Part shown: piece by piece, positions 44,536 to 52,965 of the stretch
Layout of the letters: the number at the start of each line of letters is the position of its first letter
Numbering within the stretch: position 1 is the stretch's first letter
Origin: Hydrogenimonas urashimensis
GTDB lineage: Bacteria; Campylobacterota; Campylobacteria; Campylobacterales; Hydrogenimonadaceae
Assembly: GCF_016593255.1 (NCBI RefSeq)
Contig: NZ_AP023212.1
Coordinates: 1,166,001-1,230,000 of the forward strand
Length of the DNA stretch: 64,000 nt
Direction: 5' to 3'
Program-made: the position numbers and the translations under genes
Notes under the pieces: model-generated
Database searches by the model: none
The model's input: the letters and a program-made list of their open reading frames with translations, nothing else
Told to the model about the DNA's origin: nothing

Positions 44536-44967
44536 ATGGCTGCCTCTCCCCTCTTTGGCCACCGCTTCACCGTCCCCGAAAAGGCGATCGACTTCAACGG
44601 GCACGTCGGCAATGTCAACTACCTGCAATGGATGGTCGAAGCGGCCGCCGCCCACTCCGAATCGGTGGGCTGGGATTTTGAACGCTGTATAAAGGAGACG
44701 GGCGGCACGTGGGTCGCCAAATCCCATCATATCGAATATCACCGACCCGCATTCGCCGGCGAGAAGCTGCAGATAGAGACCTGGCTCGATTCGATCGAAA
44801 AGATCAAAGCGGTGCGCCGCTATCGTATCACGAGGATCTCCGACGGCACGCTCCTGTGCGAAGGCAGAAGCGAATGGATCTTCGTCCACGCCGAAACGAT
44901 GCGGCCGGCGCGTATTCCCGAAGCCGTCGTCCGGGCCTTCCGCCAAGAGGGAGAAAAGAGAACATGA
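44536..44967 (+). CDS. Hotdog-fold acyl-CoA thioesterase
   Basis: A 143-residue 4HBT-type thioesterase: VPEKAIDFNGHVGNVNYLQWMVEAAAAHSE holds the substrate Asp-x-x-x-H-V-x-x-x-x-Y-x-x-W pattern, with HHIEYHRPAFAGEKLQIETWL. It begins 4 bases after the FTR-rhodanese gene and overlaps the DUF2238 gene. Acyl substrate unknown. Confidence 0.85.
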   Translation: MAASPLFGHRFTVPEKAIDFNGHVGNVNYLQWMVEAAAAHSESVGWDFERCIKETGGTWVAKSHHIEYHRPAFAGEKLQIETWLDSIEKIKAVRRYRITRISDGTLLCEGRSEWIFVHAETMRPARIPEAVVRAFRQEGEKRT

Positions 44968-45581
44968 AACATTCCGCTCCTGCACACTATTTTCCCCATC
45001 TTCTTCTGGGCGGCTACATCATTCTTTTCCTCCTCTGCGCCATCGATCCCCTCGACAAAGCCGTCTGGATCGCGGAAAACCTGACCGTTCTGCTGGTCGT
45101 GGTGCCACTGGTACTCACCTACCCGAAATTCCGCTTTTCCAACACCGCCTACGCCCTGATGAGCGTCTGGGTCTACATGCACACGGTCGGCGGACACTAC
45201 ACTTTCGCGAAGGTCCCTTTCGACCTCGTCAACGACCTTTTCGGATGGGAACGCAACAACTACGACCGCATCGCCCACTTCTCGGTCGGCTTCTACGCCT
45301 ACGCCATCGCCGAACTGATCGACAGAAAACGGCTCGTTGCAAACCGCATCATGCTCTTTCTCTTTCCCGTCTTCTCCATCGTCACGATCGCGGCGCTTTA
45401 CGAGATCGTCGAGTGGATCGCCGCCGTCTCCCTCAATCCTCAGGCGGGGGCCGACTACGTAGGGGCACAGGGGGATGTCTGGGATGCCCAGAAGGATATG
45501 CTATGCGACACGCTGGGCGCCGTGTTCGCTACTTCGATCTATCTACTGACACAGAGGCAATCCCTGACCCAACGGCGTTAA
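44964..45581 (+). CDS. DUF2238 (YjdF-like) membrane protein
   Basis: A 205-residue protein with about six membrane helices, a HTVGGHYTFAKVPFDL motif, RNNYDRIAHFSVGFYAYAIAELIDRK and YEIVEWIAA, plus GDVWDAQKDMLCDTLGAVFA: all hallmarks of DUF2238. Conserved His, Asp and Glu in the membrane suggest metal binding or catalysis; function is unknown. Start overlaps the thioesterase stop (ATGA). It converges with murG (4-base overlap). Confidence 0.88.
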   Translation: MKHSAPAHYFPHLLLGGYIILFLLCAIDPLDKAVWIAENLTVLLVVVPLVLTYPKFRFSNTAYALMSVWVYMHTVGGHYTFAKVPFDLVNDLFGWERNNYDRIAHFSVGFYAYAIAELIDRKRLVANRIMLFLFPVFSIVTIAALYEIVEWIAAVSLNPQAGADYVGAQGDVWDAQKDMLCDTLGAVFATSIYLLTQRQSLTQRR

Positions 45582-46651
45582 AGTACCCCCTGCAAAAGGG
45601 CATTGGCGATCGCCTCGGCACCTCCCGGTCCTATCAATCCCTCCAGCCGGCGGCTGGCCGCTTCGACCGCCTCGGCATCGATGTTCAAAAGATCATCCAC
45701 CACCAGCTCCGATTCCCGTTTCACCCACGCGGCCCCCTTCTCGCACAGGAATTTCGCGTTGAAATACTGGTGGTCTCCGGCGGCATGGGGATAGGGAACG
45801 AAAAGGGTGGGAATGCGGTTGGCGACCAGCTCCCAGAGGGTGCTGGCACCGGCACGGCTGACGGCGAAATCGGCACGAGCGATCTTTTCGTGCAATGCTT
45901 TGTCGAAAGGAAAAACATCCGCGTCGATTCCCACTCTCGCGTATCCCTGCTTGACCCGTTCGAAATCTCTTCTGCCGGTCTGATGGATGATTGCGATGCC
46001 GCGATCTTTCAATCCGGAAGCGGCTTTGAGGGCGAAATCGTTGATCGCCGACGCCCCCTGACTGCCGCCAAGGAAAACAACGGTGCGGATGGTTGCTCGG
46101 GTTCTCGCTTTTTGGAAAAAGACCTCTCTGACCGGATAATCGATGCGCTCCCCATCATAGGAAGAGAAATAGGCTCGGCAGAAAGGGCGGAAGAGCCGGT
46201 TGAGACGTCCCGGCACGGCGTTTTGCTCGTGGATAAAGAGGGGCACGCCCGATGCCAGAGCGGCGAAAGAGGCGGGAGCGGCCGAGAAGCCTCCGACACT
46301 CAGAACCGCCGATATGCCGTGCTCTTTCAGATAGCGGCGGGCGGCGACACTGCTTTTGAGCACCTGCCCCAAAGCGGCCGCCTTGCCAAAGCCCCGCCGG
46401 TTCACCACACCCCGCGTGGGCAGAAAGAGTTTGTCGGCAAAATCCCCGTCGGCGTCGAACCACTCCCTGTCCTGTCCGCTTTCGCTGCCGATGTAGAAAG
46501 GGCGGACACCCTGGGCCAGCAGCGCCTCTTTGACGGCACGGACGATGGCCAGGTGCCCCCCGGTCCCGCCGCCGGTCAGAAGGATAGCATGTCGGGTGCC
46601 TGGCATTGAACGCAAAGAGGATTCGCCCACCTTTTTTTCACTCCCGATCAT
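45578..46651 (-). CDS. murG: UDP-GlcNAc: undecaprenyl-PP-MurNAc-pentapeptide GlcNAc transferase
   Basis: A 357-residue GT28 enzyme that makes lipid II. Motifs: LLTGGGTGGHLAIVRAVKEAL, VLSVGGFSAAPASFAAL, HEQNAVPGRLNRLF, FLGGSQGASAINDFAL, SRAGASTLWEL and PYPHAAGDHQYFNAKFL. The start at 46651 has GGGGAA upstream; an ATG at 46606 (MPGTRHAILLTGG) is nearer family length but lacks a ribosome-binding site. It is the last gene of ftsW-dut-murG. Confidence 0.95.
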   Translation of the reverse strand: MIGSEKKVGESSLRSMPGTRHAILLTGGGTGGHLAIVRAVKEALLAQGVRPFYIGSESGQDREWFDADGDFADKLFLPTRGVVNRRGFGKAAALGQVLKSSVAARRYLKEHGISAVLSVGGFSAAPASFAALASGVPLFIHEQNAVPGRLNRLFRPFCRAYFSSYDGERIDYPVREVFFQKARTRATIRTVVFLGGSQGASAINDFALKAASGLKDRGIAIIHQTGRRDFERVKQGYARVGIDADVFPFDKALHEKIARADFAVSRAGASTLWELVANRIPTLFVPYPHAAGDHQYFNAKFLCEKGAAWVKRESELVVDDLLNIDAEAVEAASRRLEGLIGPGGAEAIANALLQGVL

Positions 46652-46680
46652 CCATTCCCCATTTCCGCTTCACCATCCAT

Positions 46681-47385
46681 TCACTCTTTACCGCTCACCG
46701 TGGCATACGCGGCCTCGAGCGCGTCCATCAGTCCGTCGTAGGTGATGTCGGGGCGTTCCGCCAGAATCTCCTGCATCACTACATTGTCTTCCCTGCCGTT
46801 CCAGACCTTGAGGTAGGTGCCCTCTTTGTATCCGTGCATCTGCCGAAACTGGTTGAGCGCATTCTTGCCGATATAGAGCCGGTAAAGTTCGTCGAAACCG
46901 AGCCCGACGGCATCGACACACTCCCAGAACTGCTCCAGCAGCTCTTCCCTGTAGGCTACGTCGTCGGTTTTGATCAGTGCAAGCGCCATCAGGTCCTCGA
47001 AGGGTTCAAGCAGCGTCTCGATTCTGGCATTGTCCGCTTCGCTCCAGGAGGTCGGGAGTTTGACGGCACTCACCTTCATCGTCGCATACGCCAGTTTCGC
47101 CGCCTCTTGGGGCACATGAAACCGAAGAATGTAACTCATGACAAAATGCCAGATATCGACCATCTCGATTTTGATGTTCTCAAAATCGATACCTCCGGCG
47201 ATATTTTTCCAGTGTTTCCAACTGAAACTGTCGATCAGTTCCGCCGTCTCCATGACAATGCAGCGTTTCCAGTTGATGATCTTTCCGTGCTTCGTCACCC
47301 CCTCACGCCACTTCACTCCGTTGGTCTCGTCGTTGAGCCGCTGCTGCAGACGGAACATCTCTTCGAGTTTTTTCACCTTGTCCAA
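46681..47385 (-). CDS. dut: Dimeric all-alpha dUTPase
   Basis: A 234-residue dimeric dUTPase/dUDPase of the Campylobacter/Leishmania type, not the trimeric beta class. Metal-binding helices: IVMETAELIDSFSWKHWK (E-x-x-E type) and IKIEMVDIWHFVMSYIL (E-x-x-D), then FRQMHGYKEGTYLKVWNGREDN. It clears dUTP. Start is TTG at 47385, seven bases after AAGGAG; no ATG fits. It lies between ftsW and murG. Confidence 0.92.
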   Translation of the reverse strand: MDKVKKLEEMFRLQQRLNDETNGVKWREGVTKHGKIINWKRCIVMETAELIDSFSWKHWKNIAGGIDFENIKIEMVDIWHFVMSYILRFHVPQEAAKLAYATMKVSAVKLPTSWSEADNARIETLLEPFEDLMALALIKTDDVAYREELLEQFWECVDAVGLGFDELYRLYIGKNALNQFRQMHGYKEGTYLKVWNGREDNVVMQEILAERPDITYDGLMDALEAAYATVSGKE

Positions 47386-47419
47386 ATCGTATCTCCTTAT
47401 GTGTGCTTGAGAGACGGTA

Positions 47420-48601
47420 CTACAGATTCGCCTCTTTGCTCATCGAGAGGGCCAAGCCGATACCGATCGAAAGAGCCACGACCTGCGATCCGCCGTAACT
47501 GAGGAAGGGAACGGCAATGCCTTTGAGCGGAATGACGCCGCTGATGCCCAGGGCGTTTATCAAAAAGGCAAATCCGATGATCATCGCCAGCCCCGAGCAG
47601 TAGAGATAGTAGATGGTATTCGGGACTCTTCCCGCGATTCTAAGAAGCCGGAAAATGATGAACAGAAGCAGCATGACGACAGCTCCCACACCCACCACCC
47701 CGATCTCTTCGGCCATCCCCGCCAGCACGAAATCGGTATGTACCTCGCTCAGAAAACCGAGCTTCAAAACGCCGTTGCCCAATCCCACGCCAAAAAGCCC
47801 GCCGTGATGAATCGCATGCAGCGAGTTGCTCACCTGATAGGGCTCCTCGACCAGATTCACCTTGGGAACGGCATGCGCCCACTGGGGAAAAAGTTTGGCC
47901 ACAGAGTTCTGCAGCATGAACCACCATCCCTTGAAACGCTCGATCCGGTGGGGAGAGGTGACAACGAAAGCGGCCAAGGCAAGCCCGCCCACCAGAATCG
48001 AAAAGCCGAATATCCGAATGCTGCTGCCGGCGAAGATCATCATAAACAGCAGGGTCGCCGCCAAAACGACCACCTGTCCGAGGTCGTTCTGAAAGATGGC
48101 GATGATGAACATGATCGCGGCGAACACGATAATGTAGGGAAGCAGAAGTAGAAGCTCCTCTTTGAGCGTGTAGCGCACATCCTCCGACCGGGCCGCATGT
48201 TTGGGGATGACCCTGCGGGAAAAGCTCCACGCCAGGAAAAAGACGAACCCCACTTTGAAGAACTCGACAGGGGCGAGCGAAACGGGCCCCAGCCGTATCC
48301 AGCGTTTCGCACCGCCCACTTCCCTTGCGATCTGCTCGGGAAGGAACGGGGTGGCCACCATGAGAAAAGCGGAAACGACCAGTAATGTGAAGCCGAGCCA
48401 TATCACGACCTTCTTGGGGTTCTGACGCGCAATGTACCACATCAGGACGATGCCGGCCACTCCCGCAACCAACTGGCGGAGAAGAAAGTGGTAGGGGGGA
48501 ACATTGTAGAGCAGAACCGTATAGGCCGAAAGCGAATAGCTGAAAACAATGCCGGTCACAATCAGTGTCACGGCAGCGAGAAAGAGGGAGCGATCGATCA
48601 T
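47420..48601 (-). CDS. ftsW: FtsW/RodA-type SEDS peptidoglycan glycosyltransferase
   Basis: A 393-residue ten-helix SEDS protein: YNVPPYHFLLRQLVAGVAGI, GGAKRWIRLGPVSLAPVEFFK, FQNDLGQVVVLAATL (catalytic Asp region), SLHAIHHGGLFGVGLGNGVLK, LAGMAEEIGVVG and GGSQVVALSIGIGLALS. With FtsI it builds septal wall; grouping with murG favours FtsW over RodA. A TATAAT lies about 38 bases upstream. Weak ribosome-binding site. Confidence 0.93.
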   Translation of the reverse strand: MIDRSLFLAAVTLIVTGIVFSYSLSAYTVLLYNVPPYHFLLRQLVAGVAGIVLMWYIARQNPKKVVIWLGFTLLVVSAFLMVATPFLPEQIAREVGGAKRWIRLGPVSLAPVEFFKVGFVFFLAWSFSRRVIPKHAARSEDVRYTLKEELLLLLPYIIVFAAIMFIIAIFQNDLGQVVVLAATLLFMMIFAGSSIRIFGFSILVGGLALAAFVVTSPHRIERFKGWWFMLQNSVAKLFPQWAHAVPKVNLVEEPYQVSNSLHAIHHGGLFGVGLGNGVLKLGFLSEVHTDFVLAGMAEEIGVVGVGAVVMLLLFIIFRLLRIAGRVPNTIYYLYCSGLAMIIGFAFLINALGISGVIPLKGIAVPFLSYGGSQVVALSIGIGLALSMSKEANL

Positions 48602-48638
48602 ACGGCGTTTCTTTTGAAAAGGTCTGTAGATTTTTGAT

Positions 48639-48644
48639 ATTATA
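48639..48644 (-). promoter_or_regulatory. ftsW: Predicted -10 of ftsW
   Basis: TATAAT on the minus strand gives a 31-base leader to ftsW. The plus strand reads TATTAT at 48638-48643, only 5 bases before the ATG used for the Bax-like gene, so the two promoters overlap or only one is real. Confidence 0.45.
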
Positions 48645-48648
48645 TGAA

Positions 48649-49614
48649 ATGTTAACTGATAGTAAGGTTTGCTTTCTGTTTTCCCGCATCTTTTTTGCGA
48701 TGCTCCTTCCGCTGTTTTGGACGGGATGCGAAACGCATCTTCCGAAGGAGGAGAAAAGAGCCGAAACGCCTCGGTTTCTCCGCTACACGGTCAAGTCCTA
48801 TCAGCAGACCATGCAGATTCTCGACAACCTGGGCTACACCCGGGAAGCTTTCAAAAAAGGGATGGAGCAGGTACCCGACATCGAACTGACCCGTATTTCG
48901 GACCGGTGGTCGGATGAAGCGAAAAACATTCCGGTCGAGGTAAAAAAGAGCATCTTTTTGCGCCTCCTGGCATCCGGGGCGCTCAAAGCCGATCGGGAAG
49001 TGGCACGGGAGAGAAAAAGGCTTCTGGAAATCCTTCGGAAAATCCCCCAGGGACCTGTTTCCAGAAAGGAGAGCCGGTGGCTTCGCCGTCTCGCCTACAA
49101 ATACAAAGTGATCAAAAAAGAGAACGGCATCCTCACCCCTCCGCTGCTTGAAGAGCTGAAAAAGCGGGTCGATATCGTTCCGGCCTCCCTGATACTCGCC
49201 CAGGGCGCCGTCGAGAGCGGATGGGGCACATCCCGTTTCGCGGTAAAAGGCAATGCACTCTTCGGACAGTGGAGTTTCAGCAAGAGCTCCATGAAGCCAA
49301 GGGAGCAGCGGAGCTATCTGGGCGATTACGGGCTGGCCTCGTTCAACACACCTCTCGATTCGGTCCGCGCCTATATTCTCAACCTCAACACCCACCCCGC
49401 CTACAGAGAATTCAGGGAAATGAGGGCCAAGCTGCGGCGCGAAGGCAAACCCCTTTCAGGCACCCTTCTGGCCCGGACACTCGAAAACTACTCCGAACGG
49501 GGGGAAGCGTACATTAAAGAGCTTCTCAAAGTCATCCGCGTCAACAACCTCTCCTGGCTCGACCATGCAAAACTGAGCGAAAACTCCCCCGTCATCATCC
49601 ATCCGGATGCGTGA
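48649..49614 (+). CDS. Bax-like glucosaminidase lipoprotein
   Basis: A 321-residue protein with an N-terminal hydrophobic segment and a C-x lipobox-like WTGC near residue 27, then a glucosaminidase/Bax domain: VPASLILAQGAVESGWGTSRFAVKGNALFGQWSF with the catalytic Glu, and FNTPLDSVRAYILNLNTHPAYREFR. It would cleave glycan strands in the periplasm, perhaps for flagellar or division growth given neighbours. The start is uncertain: ATG at 48649, or ATG at 48700 (which would lose half the signal). Confidence 0.85.
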   Translation: MLTDSKVCFLFSRIFFAMLLPLFWTGCETHLPKEEKRAETPRFLRYTVKSYQQTMQILDNLGYTREAFKKGMEQVPDIELTRISDRWSDEAKNIPVEVKKSIFLRLLASGALKADREVARERKRLLEILRKIPQGPVSRKESRWLRRLAYKYKVIKKENGILTPPLLEELKKRVDIVPASLILAQGAVESGWGTSRFAVKGNALFGQWSFSKSSMKPREQRSYLGDYGLASFNTPLDSVRAYILNLNTHPAYREFREMRAKLRREGKPLSGTLLARTLENYSERGEAYIKELLKVIRVNNLSWLDHAKLSENSPVIIHPDA

Positions 49615-49636
49615 AATCGTTTTTTGGGAACGATTT
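49614..49636 (+). terminator. AT-rich hairpin after the Bax-like gene
   Basis: AAATCGTT and AACGATTT form a perfect 8-bp stem with a 7-base loop, then TT. It begins on the last base of the Bax-like stop codon and overlaps the flgB RpoN promoter. Confidence 0.55.
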
Positions 49637-49641
49637 TTGCT
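49626..49641 (+). promoter_or_regulatory. flgB: Predicted RpoN (sigma-54) promoter of flgB
   Basis: GGGAACGATTTTTGCT matches the sigma-54 consensus TGGCACGNNNNTTGCW at 2 mismatches, with GG at 49627-49628 and GC at 49639-49640 separated by exactly 10 bases. It lies 34 bases before the flgB ATG. Rod genes are RpoN-dependent in Campylobacter. Confidence 0.65.
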
Positions 49642-49675
49642 TCATTTTCAGCAAGTCATCCGGGAGGAATGAAAC

Positions 49676-50098
49676 ATGCAGATCAGCCGCGTTCACGGGT
49701 TGTTGGAAAAAGCGCTCGACTACCGGGCCATGCGCCAGGATATGATCAGCTCCAATATCGCCAATGTCGATACGCCGAATTATCGAGCCCGCGATATCTC
49801 ATTCGAATCACTTCTGGCCGAAAAGAGCGACGAGCTCTTCGCGCACTCTCCCAAGAGGCTCGAAATGCGCCTCACGAACGAAAACCATATCGGCACTGCC
49901 CGGGAAAAGGAAAGTAAGAGAGCGGAGATCTTTTTCAGAGACGGGCATACAGCCCGAAACGACGGCAACACGGTCGACCTGGATATCGAGACGACCGAAA
50001 TGGCGAAAAATACCGTCGTCTACAACGCCCTGGTAGCGGCATTGAAAAAAGACAGTGCCATTTTCCGCAGCGTACTTGATGCCTCGGCAAAAACATAA
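49676..50098 (+). CDS. flgB: Flagellar basal-body rod protein FlgB
   Basis: A 140-residue rod subunit with the rod-family N-terminal motif MISSNIANVDTPNYRARDI (about 22-40) and a C-terminal helix ending MAKNTVVYNALVAALKKD. It joins the MS ring to the distal rod. GGAGG precedes the ATG; RpoN promoter upstream. First gene of flgB-flgC-fliE-ftsI. Confidence 0.95.
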   Translation: MQISRVHGLLEKALDYRAMRQDMISSNIANVDTPNYRARDISFESLLAEKSDELFAHSPKRLEMRLTNENHIGTAREKESKRAEIFFRDGHTARNDGNTVDLDIETTEMAKNTVVYNALVAALKKDSAIFRSVLDASAKT

Positions 50099-50118
50099 AG
50101 GGATAGAAGGAGTTTTCA

Positions 50119-50613
50119 GTGGCATTTCTAAACAGCTTCGACATCAACGGCTACGGCCTCTCCGCCCAGCGCTTCCGCGTCAATGTCATCAGCTCCAACA
50201 TCGCCAACGCCAATACCACGCGCACCGACGAAGGCGGCCCTTACCGGCGGCGGGAAGTGGTTTTCAAAGCTTTCAATTTCGATAAAGTTTTACAGAGTAA
50301 AATAGATGAAAACACCGGCTTTCTCCCCTACTCCGATCCGCTGGATGAGGGGATGGCCGGTGAAACGGCGAATCCGCCGGTAATGGGCGTTCTCGTCGAC
50401 AAGGTGGTGCGGGACGACAGTGAACCGAGAATGAAGTACGACCCCTCCCATCCCGATGCGAATGCACAAGGGTATGTCGCCTACCCCAACATCAACCCGG
50501 TGATCGAAATGGCCGATCTTATAGAAGCGACGCGCGCCTACCAGGCCAATGTGGCGGCGTTTCAGAGTGTCAAGGCGATGGCCACCAGCGCCATCGATAT
50601 CTTAAGAGCGTAG
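50119..50613 (+). CDS. flgC: Flagellar basal-body rod protein FlgC
   Basis: A 164-residue proximal rod protein: GLSAQRFRVNVISSNIANAN with TTRTDEGGPYRRREVVF, and the C-terminal VEMADLIEATRAYQANVAAF-like helix (IEMADLIEATRAYQANVAAF). The start codon is GTG at 50119 with AGAAGGAG upstream. Confidence 0.95.
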   Translation: MAFLNSFDINGYGLSAQRFRVNVISSNIANANTTRTDEGGPYRRREVVFKAFNFDKVLQSKIDENTGFLPYSDPLDEGMAGETANPPVMGVLVDKVVRDDSEPRMKYDPSHPDANAQGYVAYPNINPVIEMADLIEATRAYQANVAAFQSVKAMATSAIDILRA

Positions 50614-50626
50614 GAAAGAGAGGACA

Positions 50627-50932
50627 ATGGACAAGAACGTACAGGGTGTCAGCCAGCTCTCCACCAGCGAACTTCTCAAGGGCAAAAACAAAGGCGGTGT
50701 CAAACCCGGGGGAAAAGATTTCGGAGACGTTCTAAAAGAGACACTGGATGAAGTCAACGCCCTGCAGCAGGATGGGCAGAAAGCGATGAGCGATATCGCG
50801 ACAGGACAGGTCAAAGATCTCCATCAGGCGGCCATTGCCATCGACAAGGCGGAACTCAGTATGAAAATGATGCTCGAAGTACGCAACAAGGCGATCAACG
50901 CGTACAAAGAGATCCTCAGAACCCAGATCTGA
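50627..50932 (+). CDS. fliE: Flagellar hook-basal body protein FliE
   Basis: A 101-residue FliE: FGDVLKETLDEVNALQQDGQ and DLHQAAIAIDKAELSMKMMLEVRNKAINAYKEI are typical. It is the adaptor between MS ring and rod. Lies 13 bases after flgC, with GAGAGGA upstream of the ATG. Confidence 0.95.
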   Translation: MDKNVQGVSQLSTSELLKGKNKGGVKPGGKDFGDVLKETLDEVNALQQDGQKAMSDIATGQVKDLHQAAIAIDKAELSMKMMLEVRNKAINAYKEILRTQI

Positions 50933-50953
50933 TTTCAGAACGAACACCACGAC

Positions 50954-52786
50954 GTGTCGCCGATTTTCTCCACATCCAGCGAGCTTGACAAGCGTATTGG
51001 CAAAAAGACCAAGCTGCTGCTGCTTCTTCTCTTTCTGCTGATGGGTATTCTGGTCTTCATCGGCTCGATTCTGCATACGGCCGTGGGCAACCGGCATATC
51101 CCGAAACTGGTCATCAGCGAAACGAATCGGGCGCTGCGGGGAAGCATCGTCAGCGAAGAGGGATTCAAACTCGCTTTCAGTCAGAAACTCTACAAGGCGA
51201 TGGTCAATACCAACAATATCGATCCCGACAAGCAAGAGCTCTTCGTCAATCTCTTCAGTATCTACAGCGGCATCCCCGCCAAAGTGATCTCCAAAAGGTT
51301 GAAAAAAAAAGGCAATGTGGTTCTCTCCTATTCGATCGACGCGAATAGGGCGAAATATCTCAAAGAACTGGCCCGCAAGCTTCGACTGCTCAAAGTTTTC
51401 ATCCCCTACCGCACCAGCAGCGGCCGCATCATAAAGTACGGTTTGAGCATCACCGAAAGCGGTGAATCGCGCATCTTCGCCTACAAAGACATTCTGACAC
51501 CCGTCATGGGATTCATGCGCAAACGCGAAGAGGATGGCTTCACCCGTCCTGTCGGCGTCAAAGGGCTCGAAAAGTATTACGAAGAGGAGCTTCGCCCCAT
51601 CCAGAACGGTCTAATCAAGGGGGAGCGCGATATCGGCAACACGATCATTCTCAACGCCGACAGCTTCGTGCGGCCAGCCGTCGACGGCATGACGATCCGT
51701 CTGAATATCTCCGTAGGGCTCCAGAAGGCCCTGGAAGCGCTGCTTGACAGAGCGAAAAAAGAGCATGAAGCCAGCGAGATCATCGCCTGCGTCATGGAAG
51801 CCAAAACGGGAAAAATTCTCTCCATCGCCACTTCCAACCGGTACGACCCGGACAATATCCGAAAAAGAGACTACCCGTCACTCAATGTGGCCGCCGCGGA
51901 ATACACCTACGAACCCGGCTCGGTCATGAAGCCGATCACCTTCGCCCTGCTGCTCAGAGAGCACAAAGTCAATCCGATGGAAGTGGTACGCACCTACAAC
52001 GGACGGTTCAAACTGGGCAGAAAAATCATCACAGATGAGCACAAAGAGGCGTGGATGAGCGCCGAAAACATCATCGTCTACTCTTCCAACATCGGCATCG
52101 CACAGCTGGCACAGCGTCTTGATGGCGTCGATTTCACCGAGGGTCTGAAAGATTTCGGTTTCACCCAGAAGACCGGCATCGACCTTCCCTATGAGCATAC
52201 CGGCATCATGCCCCACGTCACCCAGATGGAGAGCGAGATCTACAAGGCGACCGTCGCGTACGGTTACGGGATGCGTGCCACGCTCCTGCAACTGGTCCGC
52301 GCCTACAATGTCTTCAACAACCGCGGCCGGCTCGTGGAACCGAAAATCGTCGCCGACATCGTCGATCCGATGGGCAAACACTATCCGGTTCCCAGAAACG
52401 AAGAGGAGCGGCAGGTCATACCGCCGGCCACCGCCTATAAAATGCAGAAAATTCTCGAAAAAGTTGTCAAAAAAGGGACCGGTACCAAAGCCCAGATTCC
52501 CGGTATAGAGGTGGGAGGCAAAACGGGCACCGCCCATATCGCCGCCAAAAAACGGCGCGGCTACGCCAAACACTACAACAGCACCTTCATCGGGTTCGCC
52601 AACGACAAGACCCACCGCTACACCATCGGCGTCCTTGTCCGCCAGGCGAAAAAGCCCTACCATTACTTCGCCGCCATGTCCGCCGTTCCCGTGTTCAAAG
52701 AGGTTGTCGAATTGATGATCGAACAGGGGAAATTGGTTCCCGACCCCTCTTTGGGGATCTATGCGAAAGCGACAAAGCACCATTGA
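50954..52786 (+). CDS. ftsI: Class B penicillin-binding protein (FtsI/PBP3-like)
   Basis: A 610-residue transpeptidase with one TM helix (about 22-42), a pedestal domain, and catalytic motifs S-x-x-K in EPGSVMKPITF, S-x-N in YSSNIGIAQL and KTG in VGGKTGTAHI. It crosslinks septal wall. The start is GTG at 50954; no better ATG is in frame and no strong ribosome-binding site is seen, so the start is provisional. Following flgB-flgC-fliE is the Campylobacter arrangement. Confidence 0.93.
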   Translation: MSPIFSTSSELDKRIGKKTKLLLLLLFLLMGILVFIGSILHTAVGNRHIPKLVISETNRALRGSIVSEEGFKLAFSQKLYKAMVNTNNIDPDKQELFVNLFSIYSGIPAKVISKRLKKKGNVVLSYSIDANRAKYLKELARKLRLLKVFIPYRTSSGRIIKYGLSITESGESRIFAYKDILTPVMGFMRKREEDGFTRPVGVKGLEKYYEEELRPIQNGLIKGERDIGNTIILNADSFVRPAVDGMTIRLNISVGLQKALEALLDRAKKEHEASEIIACVMEAKTGKILSIATSNRYDPDNIRKRDYPSLNVAAAEYTYEPGSVMKPITFALLLREHKVNPMEVVRTYNGRFKLGRKIITDEHKEAWMSAENIIVYSSNIGIAQLAQRLDGVDFTEGLKDFGFTQKTGIDLPYEHTGIMPHVTQMESEIYKATVAYGYGMRATLLQLVRAYNVFNNRGRLVEPKIVADIVDPMGKHYPVPRNEEERQVIPPATAYKMQKILEKVVKKGTGTKAQIPGIEVGGKTGTAHIAAKKRRGYAKHYNSTFIGFANDKTHRYTIGVLVRQAKKPYHYFAAMSAVPVFKEVVELMIEQGKLVPDPSLGIYAKATKHH

Positions 52787-52826
52787 CACCAAATAAGAAA
52801 AAACCGCGGGGGAAAAACCGATTGTC

Positions 52827-52896
52827 AAAAAAGAGGGGGAGTGGCCAGGCAAGCTGGGTCGGGTGTGTCATTCGGCCACTCCCAATGAAAAGTATA
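52827..52896 (-). ncRNA. Long-loop terminator, possibly a short leftward RNA, between ftsI and panC
   Basis: GGGAGTGGCC (52837-52846) and GGCCACTCCC (52874-52883) form a perfect 10-bp stem with a 27-base loop. On the minus strand it is followed by CCTC and six T (52827-52832), as a terminator for panC. TATACT on the minus strand at 52891-52896 with TTGAAA 15 bases upstream could drive a roughly 55-base RNA ending here. Terminator is the safer reading. Confidence 0.5.
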
Positions 52897-52965
52897 GAAG
52901 ATTCGACCCTTTTTCAACAGGGCATTTTCGCCACAAATTTTTCCGGAAAATGACAAGTCGGACGA

